DNA from: Pseudocitrobacter vendiensis
Lineage (GTDB): Bacteria > Pseudomonadota > Gammaproteobacteria > Enterobacterales > Enterobacteriaceae
Assembly: GCF_943590815.1 (NCBI RefSeq)
Contig: NZ_CALSBS010000025.1
Coordinates: forward strand, 1 to 60,560
Direction: 5' to 3'
DNA length: 60,560 bases
Shown: piece after piece, positions 15,586 through 23,336 of the stretch
Numbering within the stretch: position 1 is the first letter of the stretch
How the letters are laid out: each line of letters begins with the position of its first letter
Program-made: the position numbers and the translations under genes
The notes under the pieces: generated by a model
Told to the model about the DNA's origin: nothing
Seen by the model: only the letters and a program-made list of their open reading frames with translations
Database searches by the model: none

Positions 15586-15612
15586 CGGGCAGATTTAGCC
15601 TGGCCCGATTTT
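15586..15612 (+). terminator. intrinsic terminator
   Basis: CGGGC / GCCCG stem with a 12-nt loop followed by ATTTT, just after the 58-residue gene. Confidence 0.65.
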
Positions 15613-15707
15613 AATTCCCTCATTCTACCTGCCCCGCGTTGAGATGTTCGACAGTGATCCCGGTTATTCTTTTATAGCGATAGATAGATTGCCATTCCAT
15701 ATTTTGG

Positions 15708-15960
15708 AAAAGTAACTTTAGATGCCTTGTGACGCCGCAGTTCCCCTCTTACTCATCTTCCCTTCAGCGCATGTAACACCTTTCATGCTGACGGTTCTGC
15801 ATTATTGTGGGTTCTTGCAGACGGAAAAGTAACTTTTTCGATAAATTCCGGCTTTTTGGTACCCGATTTCACACTAAAGTTAAATTTGGCCTCCTTAGCG
15901 AAAAATTAAAACGGACGGATCACGTACTATTACCACGGGAAAAAAAGTTACTTTTTTTTT
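15708..15960. promoter_or_regulatory. three clustered copies of the dispersed motif upstream of the ParB-like gene
   Basis: AAAGTAACTTT at 15709 and 15826, and AAAGTTACTTT within the A/T-tract at 15941-15960, lie 340-90 bp before the ParB-like start. The spacings (about 117 bp each) are regular. The third copy ends 7 bp before the shared-box promoter at 15968. Such a cluster would suit an autoregulatory or partition site. Confidence 0.75.
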
Positions 15961-15967
15961 CGCCTCA

Positions 15968-16000
15968 GGTTATTAGGAAATGAATCGAACCTGGTATTGT
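15968..16000 (+). promoter_or_regulatory. shared-box promoter E (ParB-like gene)
   Basis: GGTTATTAG at 15968-15976, 18 bp, then TATTGT at 15995-16000. It has the same box and spacing as the promoters at 1961, 17929, 18791 and 20563. Confidence 0.65.
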
Positions 16001-16051
16001 TGTGTTGTAGCGAACAACCACCCTAAACGAAAATTTAAAAGGAAGGCCACA

Positions 16052-17257
16052 ATGTCCACTATCGAAAATGATGTAAAAACCGCTAACAACGATATCAGCC
16101 TGCGCACTTACCTGGAGCGTTCCGGTAACGGCGCACGCAAAAGCAATGGTCTGGTCATCAACCCGGCAGTGGTCGAAGAGGAAGAAGGTTTTAACACCCG
16201 TACCGCTGGCATGGGAGAAAGCTACTACTCCTTACCCCACGTGGTAGCCCACCTGAACAGTCTTAAAGAGTCCTATAAGTCTGAGCCTTTAAGCGTACCA
16301 GCTATCGTCGTGCAGGTTCTGAATGGTCGTCCTGTTCTGCGTCAGGGGGCATGTCGTATCCGCGCCGCCGCTATGGCAAACATCGAGCTGGCAGAGGAAG
16401 GGCGTGAACTGATTTCGTTAATTCGCTGCGAGGAGTTTCGCGGTAGCCGCGCCAGTGCCGAACAGTTTACGCTGGACGGTAACTCTAATCTGGCTCTGTC
16501 TGTCGTGGCTGAGGCGCTCTCCATCAAACGGATGGTCGAAGATGCTGAAGAACCTAAAACGTTCGCAGAACTGGCCAAGCGTCGCGGTAAAACAGAACAG
16601 CACCTGCGTCAGATGGTTCGCGTCCTGGACCTGCCTGAAGCCCTCCAGGTTATGCTGGTGACAGGGGAAGTGAGCATGTATGTCGCGCTGGATGAATATC
16701 TCTACAGCGGCGATAAGGCCGTGAATAATATCACCAAAGCCATCGACGTCTATGGCAAGGCTACGGCCAAAACCCTTAAATTCGTCAAAGCTGGCAACAT
16801 TGATGCAGCCATGCAGCCGAAAGCGCCGGTCGTGCAGGAAACGAACGCAAACACCCCTGAAACCACCGTGACGGAACAAACATCCGTCGAAGGTACTACG
16901 GATGAGACCACCCCGCCGCAGCTGGTGGACGGGAATGTTGGGACCAACCCGGAGCCAACTCCGGAAAACACCCCGGAGCCGAAGGCGAAAGATCCGATCA
17001 AAACGCCAGAGCCTAAAACTGTATCGGTCTCCAGCGTACTCAACAAAAAGACCGTGACGACGATTGCGGACACGGCAATCCCGCTTTTTTCGCGTATTGC
17101 GGAAGAAGCAGAACAACGTGCCGCTAAGAACCTCAGCGACGATACGTACACCTTAGTGCTGACCAATGATGAGATGAATGCCATCTGTGAAGCCCACGGC
17201 AATCTCACGCAGTACCTGCGTAAGCATGCCGAAAAGCAGCAACAGGGCCAGGCATGA
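16052..17257 (+). CDS. ParB/KorB-family DNA-binding protein
   Basis: ATG at 16052 is chosen because AAAGGAAGG lies 8 nt upstream; the frame is open to 15980. The 401-residue protein has a ParB N-terminal domain about residues 30-150, with GACRIRAAA (about 97-105) in place of the GERRxRAA box. It then has a ParB-type helix-turn-helix (TFAELAKRRGKTEQHLRQMVRVLDLPE about 170-196). A Pro/Thr-rich linker (about 260-330) and a C-terminal dimerisation-like domain follow. ParB proteins bind dispersed sites for partition or, as KorB of RK2, for global repression. No ParA gene adjoins it, which favours a regulatory role. Clustered motifs upstream are candidate binding sites. Confidence 0.85.
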   Translation: MSTIENDVKTANNDISLRTYLERSGNGARKSNGLVINPAVVEEEEGFNTRTAGMGESYYSLPHVVAHLNSLKESYKSEPLSVPAIVVQVLNGRPVLRQGACRIRAAAMANIELAEEGRELISLIRCEEFRGSRASAEQFTLDGNSNLALSVVAEALSIKRMVEDAEEPKTFAELAKRRGKTEQHLRQMVRVLDLPEALQVMLVTGEVSMYVALDEYLYSGDKAVNNITKAIDVYGKATAKTLKFVKAGNIDAAMQPKAPVVQETNANTPETTVTEQTSVEGTTDETTPPQLVDGNVGTNPEPTPENTPEPKAKDPIKTPEPKTVSVSSVLNKKTVTTIADTAIPLFSRIAEEAEQRAAKNLSDDTYTLVLTNDEMNAICEAHGNLTQYLRKHAEKQQQGQA

Positions 17258-17321
17258 TTTTCTGACCGACCCTCCACCCGGTAGGGTCGGTTACCACCAC
17301 AGGTCAAGGAGAAACAGGGTA

Positions 17322-17603
17322 ATGAAGAATATCGCGATCAACGTCAGCACGAAGGCACCATTGCAGACAGTTAAGGACCCTGTGACCCGGGTCAGCATTC
17401 AGTGTACGGCGAAGGATGAGAAGGGCGAAGACGTGGAAGTGAATATTCTCGATCTGGAGCAGCACCACACCACCAACGAAATTAAAGTGACTTTTGGCGG
17501 CTCCCCCTCCCAGGCGCTGACCATGCTCAGCCGGGTGATGGACGTGCTGCAACAGCAGGCGGACGCAGAGCTGCAACTGAATTCTTACGCTCGTTTGCAG
17601 TAA
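17322..17603 (+). CDS. hypothetical protein, 93 aa, downstream of the ParB-like gene
   Basis: AAGGAG precedes ATG at 17322; a longer frame begins at 17178 without a site. The protein is soluble and predicted beta-rich in the middle (VTRVSIQCTAKDEKGEDVEVNIL and IKVTFGG), with a C-terminal helix SQALTMLSRVMDVLQQQADAEL. It is separated from the ParB-like gene by 64 bp and likely belongs to the same transcript. Family not recognised. Confidence 0.65.
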   Translation: MKNIAINVSTKAPLQTVKDPVTRVSIQCTAKDEKGEDVEVNILDLEQHHTTNEIKVTFGGSPSQALTMLSRVMDVLQQQADAELQLNSYARLQ

Positions 17604-17928
17604 ACGTAAAAGGTGAATGATCCGTTTTAATAAGTACCTGCAAACCCCATGGATACCGATTTGACGAATGGCACACCCATTTATAAATCTTAACCGCCAC
17701 TGAACAGGCAATAAACAGAGTTATTGTGAACTTACATCCGAGGGAAAATAGGTGGCTACCAGCTTTTAGGATGGTGATATTCAAATAACTGCAAAATTAC
17801 GAATTAGCAAGCGTATTGTAGGGAATACATAATGGTAGAATAAGATATGGTTTTAATAATTTACAACGCTTAAATCCACATTCGTCCATATTTAATATTT
17901 ATGGGAATTTAAAAATATATTCAGTGTA
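17604..17928. other. AT-rich intergenic region
   Basis: About 325 bp, strongly AT-rich towards the right, without a supported gene. It precedes the shared-box promoter at 17929. Confidence 0.4.
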
Positions 17929-17961
17929 GGTTATTAGCTAGCAGGTCGAATTTTATATAAT
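17929..17961 (+). promoter_or_regulatory. shared-box promoter C
   Basis: GGTTATTAG at 17929-17937, 18 bp, then TATAAT at 17956-17961. It is followed by GGAGG and the gene at 17982. Confidence 0.7.
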
Positions 17962-17981
17962 ACCAAAAAACAGGAGGTATT

Positions 17982-18278
17982 ATGAAAACCAGTCTGGCTT
18001 ACGCATCTAATTGTTCCGACGCTCTCTATTCCTTTATTTACAAGGCACTGCAACAACGCTCAGGTGCCGAAAATGAAAGTCTCTATCAGCAGGCTATTTC
18101 AGCGTGCCGTACTCCGAAGCAAAAAAAGAAAATGGCCGGTTACTACGCCGGTCCGTGGCAGATGCTGTTTAACGCCTGGTGTTACAACCGCCTACCCAAC
18201 ATTGCCGTACTGCCCGTGTTGGCACAGCAGTGCTTATCCTTTTTGCAGTGCGAAGAACTGATCGCCGACTGGCACTAA
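17982..18278 (+). CDS. hypothetical protein, 98 aa
   Basis: Strong AGGAGG site before ATG. The protein is soluble and helical (SFIYKALQQRSG and LYQQAISACRTPKQKKKMAGYYAGPW), with a second helical half (ILPVLAQQCLSFLQCEEL). It carries four to five cysteines. Family not recognised. A small gene follows after 49 bp. Confidence 0.65.
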   Translation: MKTSLAYASNCSDALYSFIYKALQQRSGAENESLYQQAISACRTPKQKKKMAGYYAGPWQMLFNAWCYNRLPNIAVLPVLAQQCLSFLQCEELIADWH

Positions 18279-18327
18279 TCACATTATGTCCTGCTGGTGG
18301 ATGCTGGCAGGTCTGGAGTACCTTTAA

Positions 18328-18765
18328 ATGTACAGATATGACAGGAACCGGCAGTCGTTCAACCTGGTCAATGCGCTTCAGCCGGTCTATCGCAACAACG
18401 GTGGCGGTTTGTTTGAGTTCGACCGCAGGAAGCAACATGAAACGGCTGATCTCATCTTCGAGGCACTGACGTTTTCCCAGGCGCCCGAACTGGAGCTGGC
18501 GAAATTTGTCCGTCTTAAATCTGTGCGCCGAATTGCACAGTTTGACGACGGTGAAGTGCGCTATGGCGTTCACGTTGAACTGGCCGACGCTGTTGATAAT
18601 AATTCCTTCAGAATTTTCAAAGATGATAATACAGGTGGATTTGATTTTTATTTATTTTCTACTTCAAATAATGAAGCAGAGCTTGTCCGCTTTAATCTGG
18701 ATGTCTGTGGTATTCATTTACAGGACATTTTTGAACGGTCAACCGGCTTGTGTCTGTCGTACTGA
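18328..18765 (+). CDS. hypothetical protein, 145 aa
   Basis: GGAG lies 7-8 nt before ATG. It is soluble and looks like a compact alpha/beta protein: RNRQSFNLVNALQPVY near the start, a helix about residues 40-60, then beta strands with FRIFKDDNTGGFDFYLFSTSN. Family not recognised. It follows the 98-residue gene, and the next promoter begins just after its stop. Confidence 0.65.
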   Translation: MYRYDRNRQSFNLVNALQPVYRNNGGGLFEFDRRKQHETADLIFEALTFSQAPELELAKFVRLKSVRRIAQFDDGEVRYGVHVELADAVDNNSFRIFKDDNTGGFDFYLFSTSNNEAELVRFNLDVCGIHLQDIFERSTGLCLSY

Positions 18766-18778
18766 ATTATTTATTAAA

Positions 18779-18823
18779 TATTTCACTTCAGGTTATTAGC
18801 CACGAAACCGGTTGTGGAATAAT
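18779..18823 (+). promoter_or_regulatory. shared-box promoter B
   Basis: TATTTCACTTCAGGTTATTAG at 18779-18799, 18 bp, then AATAAT at 18818-18823, ahead of the gene at 18847. Its upstream half TATTTCAC is identical to that of promoter A. Confidence 0.7.
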
Positions 18824-18846
18824 AATAAAAAACGACGAGGTGAAAT

Positions 18847-19392
18847 ATGAAAAATCTTAATATTCAGATTAACGACATCGCAGCAATTAACACACTTGGT
18901 GGATCAATGCTGGCGGATATCATCGCCACCCAATATAAAGTAATTGGTGATAACAAAGACACTGCGGAAATGCCTATGCCGTGTATTGCTTACGGGCAGA
19001 CCCCTGCAAATATCGACCCAGGCGTCTTCATCAACCGTGTGTACTGCTTGGACAGTCAATCGCTAAGTGCCAGCCTGCGTTACGAGCTGTTTAACGGACT
19101 TGCGAACCAGGCGTTTACCTTCTTCTGCCAGTCGGGCTGGTACGGTGCATTCCGGGTGGTGTCTTTCCGTGATAACGGACCTGCCGGACTCCTTAATATC
19201 GGCATTGTCCATGAGAAGGTGTTAAACGAATTTTGCGCCGATTTTCCCCGGGCTAATGTCAGCGAAACCGGCTTTAACTGCGGCATGACATTTGACCAGA
19301 TCCGGATGTTTATTTCAGACCGGGCCTATCAGATGCCGCTCTACAACAACCAAGATCACTTCGTTAAACTCGCGAAACGCCTTGTGGCCTGA
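18847..19392 (+). CDS. hypothetical protein, 181 aa
   Basis: GACGAGGTG precedes ATG. It is a soluble protein, roughly alpha/beta (INDIAAINTLGGSMLADIIATQYKV at the start, FFCQSGWYGAFRVVSFRDNG about residues 95-115), with seven cysteines. The C-terminal FDQIRMFISDRAYQM looks helical. Family not recognised. The next gene begins about 45 bp later. Confidence 0.68.
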   Translation: MKNLNIQINDIAAINTLGGSMLADIIATQYKVIGDNKDTAEMPMPCIAYGQTPANIDPGVFINRVYCLDSQSLSASLRYELFNGLANQAFTFFCQSGWYGAFRVVSFRDNGPAGLLNIGIVHEKVLNEFCADFPRANVSETGFNCGMTFDQIRMFISDRAYQMPLYNNQDHFVKLAKRLVA

Positions 19393-19437
19393 CACCCAGT
19401 GCCAGGCTCAGGCCTGGCCATTATGAAGGAAATGCCC

Positions 19438-19674
19438 ATGAGCGGATTTTTCAGCAACGAATCACCGTTATCACTGGCTCAAGCCCGCGCCGTTGCCGCC
19501 GGTTACCAGAACGTCTTTATCGAAAACCTCCAGCCAGCAGGCCATTTCCAGATTGCCATCCGTAATCATCGCGACCACGATCGCCAGCTGATCTGGCGTA
19601 ACTGGAATTATGAACCCGATGCCTATGATGCGCTCAATAGCCACCTGCAAAGCCACGGACTGAAGGCCAGCTGA
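19438..19674 (+). CDS. hypothetical protein, 78 aa
   Basis: AAGGA lies 8 nt before ATG at 19438; the frame is open from GTG at 19399. The protein is soluble (LSLAQARAVAAGYQNVFIENLQPAG then HFQIAIRNHRDHDR, LIWRNW). A compact alpha/beta fold is likely. It ends just before a strong terminator. Family not recognised. Confidence 0.65.
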   Translation: MSGFFSNESPLSLAQARAVAAGYQNVFIENLQPAGHFQIAIRNHRDHDRQLIWRNWNYEPDAYDALNSHLQSHGLKAS

Positions 19675-19684
19675 TCAGCACAAG

Positions 19685-19710
19685 AACCCGGTAACTCCGG
19701 GTTTCTTTTT
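19685..19710 (+). terminator. intrinsic terminator
   Basis: AACCCGG-TAACT-CCGGGTT followed by TCTTTTT, after the 78-residue gene. Confidence 0.85.
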
Positions 19711-20030
19711 ATGGACTCAGCTGTCAGTGCTGGCAAACGGGGAAGGGAGTCTGGGTCTGCCCGGGGCCCACAGCTGGTGGTATAAGTCTGACCCGCATGC
19801 AGATGGTTTCGCCCGGTGCCGAGATGGCGCCGGGGAACTGAAAAGGTATCTTGCATCCGGAAAGAAATCGTCGTGACCTCCCGACCTGCGTGTAGATATG
19901 CCTGGCGGATGCCTGCGGTGTGTCGTCTGTAACTGAACTGAGCCATCTTAATTCGCGATCGAGAGAAAAGGGACGTGCTAGCAAAAATTAAGCGCGAGGG
20001 ACTTTGATATAAATACTCAGACAATTAACG
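19711..20030. other. intergenic region with no supported gene
   Basis: About 320 bp. Minus-strand frames here lack ribosome binding sites and look like shadows. GATATAAAT near 20008 may be the -10 of the next gene. Confidence 0.4.
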
Positions 20031-20306
20031 ATGACTCACAGGATTTCACTGGTGCTTATGATTCTCCATATTGTTTTAACCCTCTATGTGGTTGTATGTC
20101 TTTTCTGCTGTCTATTTTTGAGAGCCCGTAATAAAAAGGCACTTTGCCATTCCCAGACCGAAGGGCGTCGGTATACGCAGGATAGTAAGAGAGGGGGGAT
20201 TGCCGACGGAAATGGTTCCTTCTTTACCCCCGATACCTCAGGCGGTGATGGTGGATGTGGGGGTGGTGGTGACGCTGGTGGCGGATGTGGGGGTGGTGGT
20301 GATTGA
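20031..20306 (+). CDS. small membrane protein with Gly/Cys-rich tail
   Basis: A 91-residue protein: a transmembrane helix (residues about 5-30, VLMILHIVLTLYVVVCLFCCLFL), a basic polar middle, and a low-complexity end made of CGGGGD-like blocks (about 70-91). Similar short tails are seen on small enterobacterial membrane proteins of unknown role. The gene overlaps the next frame by TGATG. No clear ribosome binding site precedes the ATG, so the start is uncertain. Confidence 0.55.
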   Translation: MTHRISLVLMILHIVLTLYVVVCLFCCLFLRARNKKALCHSQTEGRRYTQDSKRGGIADGNGSFFTPDTSGGDGGCGGGGDAGGGCGGGGD

Positions 20307-20521
20307 TGCTGTTCGCAGGCGTCCGCTGGTGGGGAGCTATCGACATTGGTAATTTTGACGGTTTTTTTCGTAAAGGTTGCGGCCGTGGGCTCTGGCTGGT
20401 GGGGCGTGAAGTCAGAGAATCTAAATTAAATCCGTCGTGCAGAAAAGTACCTTTTCTGAATCTGTCAGACGCATCCGGAAAGAAAATATCTCTCGGGGCA
20501 GCAAAGGCACGCCGGAGGTGA
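20306..20521 (+). CDS. possible coupled small protein, 71 aa
   Basis: ATG overlaps the preceding stop (TGATG), which suggests coupling. The protein is Trp/Gly-rich in the first half and basic in the second. It contains a degenerate copy of the dispersed motif (AAAGTACCTTTT near 20444). No family was recognised and codon use is not distinctive, so this is a weak call. Confidence 0.35.
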   Translation: MLFAGVRWWGAIDIGNFDGFFRKGCGRGLWLVGREVRESKLNPSCRKVPFLNLSDASGKKISLGAAKARRR

Positions 20522-20562
20522 TTTGCAGATTCAAGCGGGAAAGTCTATTTTTCATGCACCGA

Positions 20563-20595
20563 ACCTATTTGGGCTGGGACGGAACCTGGTATAAT
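20563..20595 (+). promoter_or_regulatory. shared-box promoter D
   Basis: ACCTATTTG ending at 20571, 18 bp, then TATAAT at 20590-20595. CAC lies upstream as in promoters A and B. It precedes AGGAGG and the gene at 20619. Confidence 0.65.
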
Positions 20596-20618
20596 GGACA
20601 CATACAAAGGAGGGCATT

Positions 20619-20933
20619 ATGAATACTTTTCTTTACGTACTGGTAGGCTGGATTGTCGTGCTGTATCTGGTTAATAAAGTGCGCGAAAAACGCAGCAAAG
20701 CGAAAGCGGTTAAAATCCTGGTGAAACGCAATGGCGTTTATCAAGAAGTGGATGCCGTAATGTTGCCCAAATACCAAGGCAGCGATGTGAGTACAGTTAA
20801 GACAGGCAATGAATCAGCCTCGCAATGGTTGAATAAAGAGGATGATATTACTGAACCGGAGTACTACAGTGGCGCTTCATTATTGAAGGCAACGAGAGAT
20901 TTTGAAGCTCAACAAATGGAACAAAAATTCTAG
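20619..20933 (+). CDS. membrane-anchored protein, 104 aa
   Basis: AGGAGG gives a strong start. An N-terminal transmembrane helix (residues 3-18) is followed by a basic linker (KVREKRSKAKAVKILVKR) and an acidic soluble tail. It is likely single-pass with the C-terminus in the cytoplasm. Family not recognised. Confidence 0.65.
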   Translation: MNTFLYVLVGWIVVLYLVNKVREKRSKAKAVKILVKRNGVYQEVDAVMLPKYQGSDVSTVKTGNESASQWLNKEDDITEPEYYSGASLLKATRDFEAQQMEQKF

Positions 20934-21020
20934 CTACACTAGCCAGTTTTCACGACTAGGAACTGTTAGTTGAACCCTATTCATTCAGATTTAATAGGGT
21001 TGGACGGGAGGAGTTTAATA

Positions 21021-21380
21021 ATGACAACGGCCAACGTAACCACCACTACTATCTACCGCTCCGATGATATTGTGCCTTTTCGTCGGCCACAGGGCGTTCT
21101 GGATAATCGTTATATGCCGCAGGCTTATGCTCTGGTACGGAACTGGGCCAGCAAACCAGCGGAGTACGGTTCTGGTGTTCTGGCAACCTACAGACAGGCG
21201 GTAGTTAATCTTGCGTATCAGGTTAAAGGGACTCGTGTGATTTTAATTCTGGTTCCCATTGAATGTGAGCCGGTTGGCGTAATCATGACTGACACAGTCT
21301 TATGGCCGTCGCTACCCATTGGGGAGGTCATGCAAATTATGCAGGAAGCATGGCAAAATATTCCGGTGTTGAATCCATAA
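21021..21380 (+). CDS. hypothetical protein, 119 aa
   Basis: GGGAGGAG precedes ATG at 21021; the frame is open from 20970. A soluble, compact protein: Thr-rich start, YALVRNWASKP about residues 35-45, then beta-rich AYQVKGTRVILILVPIECEPVGVIM. A strong bidirectional terminator follows. Family not recognised. Confidence 0.65.
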   Translation: MTTANVTTTTIYRSDDIVPFRRPQGVLDNRYMPQAYALVRNWASKPAEYGSGVLATYRQAVVNLAYQVKGTRVILILVPIECEPVGVIMTDTVLWPSLPIGEVMQIMQEAWQNIPVLNP

Positions 21381-21416
21381 AAAAGCCCCGCATAAATTAG
21401 CAGGGCTTTTTTTTAC
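21381..21416. terminator. bidirectional terminator
   Basis: AAAAAGCCC / GGGCTTTTTTTT hairpin between convergent genes (the + gene ending at 21380 and the minus gene ending at 21413). Confidence 0.85.
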
Positions 21417-22141
21417 TTTGTCGAACCGAATATTTTACCCGGTAGATTCCGAAGAAAGCGCAAAAGGTTATAGGTAATACGCTGCTCCAATCGCATAGTT
21501 GTTTTGTATCTGGTGGTAACGTTGTGGATATGGTCCAGATCAGTATAAAGGCCAGGAGGCTTTCTCTTTAACTTCAGCTCCCCACGGATATAACTTACTG
21601 CCTCAGGCTTGAATACAGTTAACTGGCGCCGCTCAGTGACTTTCCGAACAAAATCACCCATACCCATGCAAAGCCAGTCTGGCTTCTCACCTTCAAACTT
21701 GCAGGGCCCGTTAATGATGACAACATTGATACACTCCAGTTCGCTGGCGCGTAATGTAGACTGAATGGCCTTGATGTGACCGTAGTTTTGCCTGAACGGG
21801 TTTTGTAACTTTAGTGTCCCTGACGATTTCCATTTTCGCCAGTGGCTTTCATCCAGCTTCCCATAGAGCTTTCCAGCATAGTTCTTCTGCTCGATGACGT
21901 AGAGCCCATGAGAGGCGATAAGGACGTGATCAATCTGCGTGGTGCCAGTGGCACTAACCGGCAGAGTTAAATCGCTCAGAAGGCCTTCTGCATCATCAGG
22001 AAGGTACGCTTCAATTTGCTTGGCCGTCCTGCGTTCAGCAATGGCTGACGATACGAATCCCATCAAGCAATAAAGCACAATGAGTACCAGGGCAATAATA
22101 CTTATTGCTATCACCCGCCACGCCATCAGGATCACGTCCAT
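21413..22141 (-). CDS. NERD-domain membrane protein
   Basis: A 242-residue protein. It has an N-terminal transmembrane helix (about residues 5-28) followed by a nuclease-related (NERD) domain: LPVSATGTTQIDHVLIASHGLYVIEQKNYAGKLYGK about 60-95, with the D, E and K of the motif all present. NERD domains are thought to be nucleases of the restriction-endonuclease fold. The gene starts 2 bp after the stop of the S49 peptidase gene and is the last of the transfer operon. Its role is unknown. Confidence 0.8.
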   Translation of the reverse strand: MDVILMAWRVIAISIIALVLIVLYCLMGFVSSAIAERRTAKQIEAYLPDDAEGLLSDLTLPVSATGTTQIDHVLIASHGLYVIEQKNYAGKLYGKLDESHWRKWKSSGTLKLQNPFRQNYGHIKAIQSTLRASELECINVVIINGPCKFEGEKPDWLCMGMGDFVRKVTERRQLTVFKPEAVSYIRGELKLKRKPPGLYTDLDHIHNVTTRYKTTMRLEQRITYNLLRFLRNLPGKIFGSTK

Positions 22142-22142
22142 C

Positions 22143-23324
22143 TTATTTCACCGTCGGATAGCTGGTGGCCTGAACAGAATCAAGTAACCGGGAGGTTGTG
22201 CCCGCCAGCGTTTCGATGTTGGTTGACAGGCTCATTAACATACCGAGCGCGGAGCGAAGCGATCGTTGCGGCTCGTTGTACGTTTTGAATGTAGTGGTCG
22301 AATACATTTGAGACAGACGCGAACGGACCTCGACTGGTGTCAGGTCACCGTCGATGAGACCGTACTGGATTGCTTGCTGCGTTGTCCATACCCGGCCGGA
22401 ATACAGAGCGACAGCATTTGCCTCCGGGCGGCTAATTAGTTTGTTACCCCGGCCTTGCTCAACGTCCGAAATAAATTTTTCATGCATGGAATCCAGGATT
22501 TGCTTCTGCATAAAATCCCGGGTGGCCTCGGAAAGCGGATGATAAGGGTCGAGTGCAGCTTTAAATTCCCCTGCTGTGAGCGGCTCATTTTTAACACCGA
22601 CCGTATCCATGACGCGGGACAGGTTCCAGTGATCCATTCGTATGCCGATCGAGCCGGTCAGAGCGCTGCTATCTGCATAAATGGCGTCAGCAGGGGACAC
22701 GGCGTAGTAGCACGCTGAAGCACAAATGCCTTTGACGCTAACGATAATAGGCTTATAGCTGGTTTCCATATCGGCAATGAAACGGCCACTCCCGGCGGAG
22801 AGGACCTCCAGGGTATTGCGTTTCGATTGTTCGGCATTGATATCGTCCTGCGAGCGTGAAGCACTGGTATCACCCGTATTACGGGTCTTGCTTGCGGATT
22901 CCGCATGTGAAATACGTTCAATCTTCTGCTGGTGGCTTCGAAGTGCATTAATCTGGCGATAAATAATAATCGCGTCTGAAGGTCCGCCACCACCTGACTC
23001 CGCCTCGATAATGACAGCTTTGGCATGCGGGTTGTTGTACGCTTTTGCCAGTGCTGCGGCTATCACAGAACCGTCACCGGCCTCTGACCCGGTGCCCATT
23101 TCTCCCGATATGCGCACGACGGCAATATGATCCATTCGTCCTTCTGATTCCTGATACTTATCGTAAATATTAAAGGCCGAAACCCCTGCTGCTGCTAATG
23201 CCAGAAGGGAAATAACCACTTTTGAGGTGGTATGGATTCGGAACATCTTATAAAAACGGTCAGCGTTCTCATCAAGCGATTCTTTGATATTGGCAGGTGA
23301 CTTCTTATTTTTACGGTTAAACAT
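22143..23324 (-). CDS. S49-family (SppA/SohB-like) serine peptidase
   Basis: A 393-residue protein with an N-terminal membrane anchor (about residues 37-53). A peptidase S49 domain has the catalytic Ser in VKGICASACYYAVSPAD (about 196-213) and the likely Lys in LTAGEFKAALDPYHPLS (about 250-267). S49 enzymes degrade signal peptides and membrane proteins. It lies between the TraJ-like and NERD genes in the transfer operon. It may process or clear transfer proteins, which is inference. An Asp/Ser/Arg-rich insertion about 130-180 lengthens it. Confidence 0.85.
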   Translation of the reverse strand: MFNRKNKKSPANIKESLDENADRFYKMFRIHTTSKVVISLLALAAAGVSAFNIYDKYQESEGRMDHIAVVRISGEMGTGSEAGDGSVIAAALAKAYNNPHAKAVIIEAESGGGGPSDAIIIYRQINALRSHQQKIERISHAESASKTRNTGDTSASRSQDDINAEQSKRNTLEVLSAGSGRFIADMETSYKPIIVSVKGICASACYYAVSPADAIYADSSALTGSIGIRMDHWNLSRVMDTVGVKNEPLTAGEFKAALDPYHPLSEATRDFMQKQILDSMHEKFISDVEQGRGNKLISRPEANAVALYSGRVWTTQQAIQYGLIDGDLTPVEVRSRLSQMYSTTTFKTYNEPQRSLRSALGMLMSLSTNIETLAGTTSRLLDSVQATSYPTVK

Positions 23325-23336
23325 CTGACCACCTTA

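Noticed and set aside
19623..20024. Two overlapping minus-strand frames after the 78-residue gene
   Set aside because: No start signals, and the composition (Ser/Arg/Leu/Pro-rich) is that of a shadow frame.
20444..20456. AAAAGTACCTTTT as a copy of the dispersed motif
   Set aside because: It lacks the central GTWAC, so I count it only as a degenerate variant.
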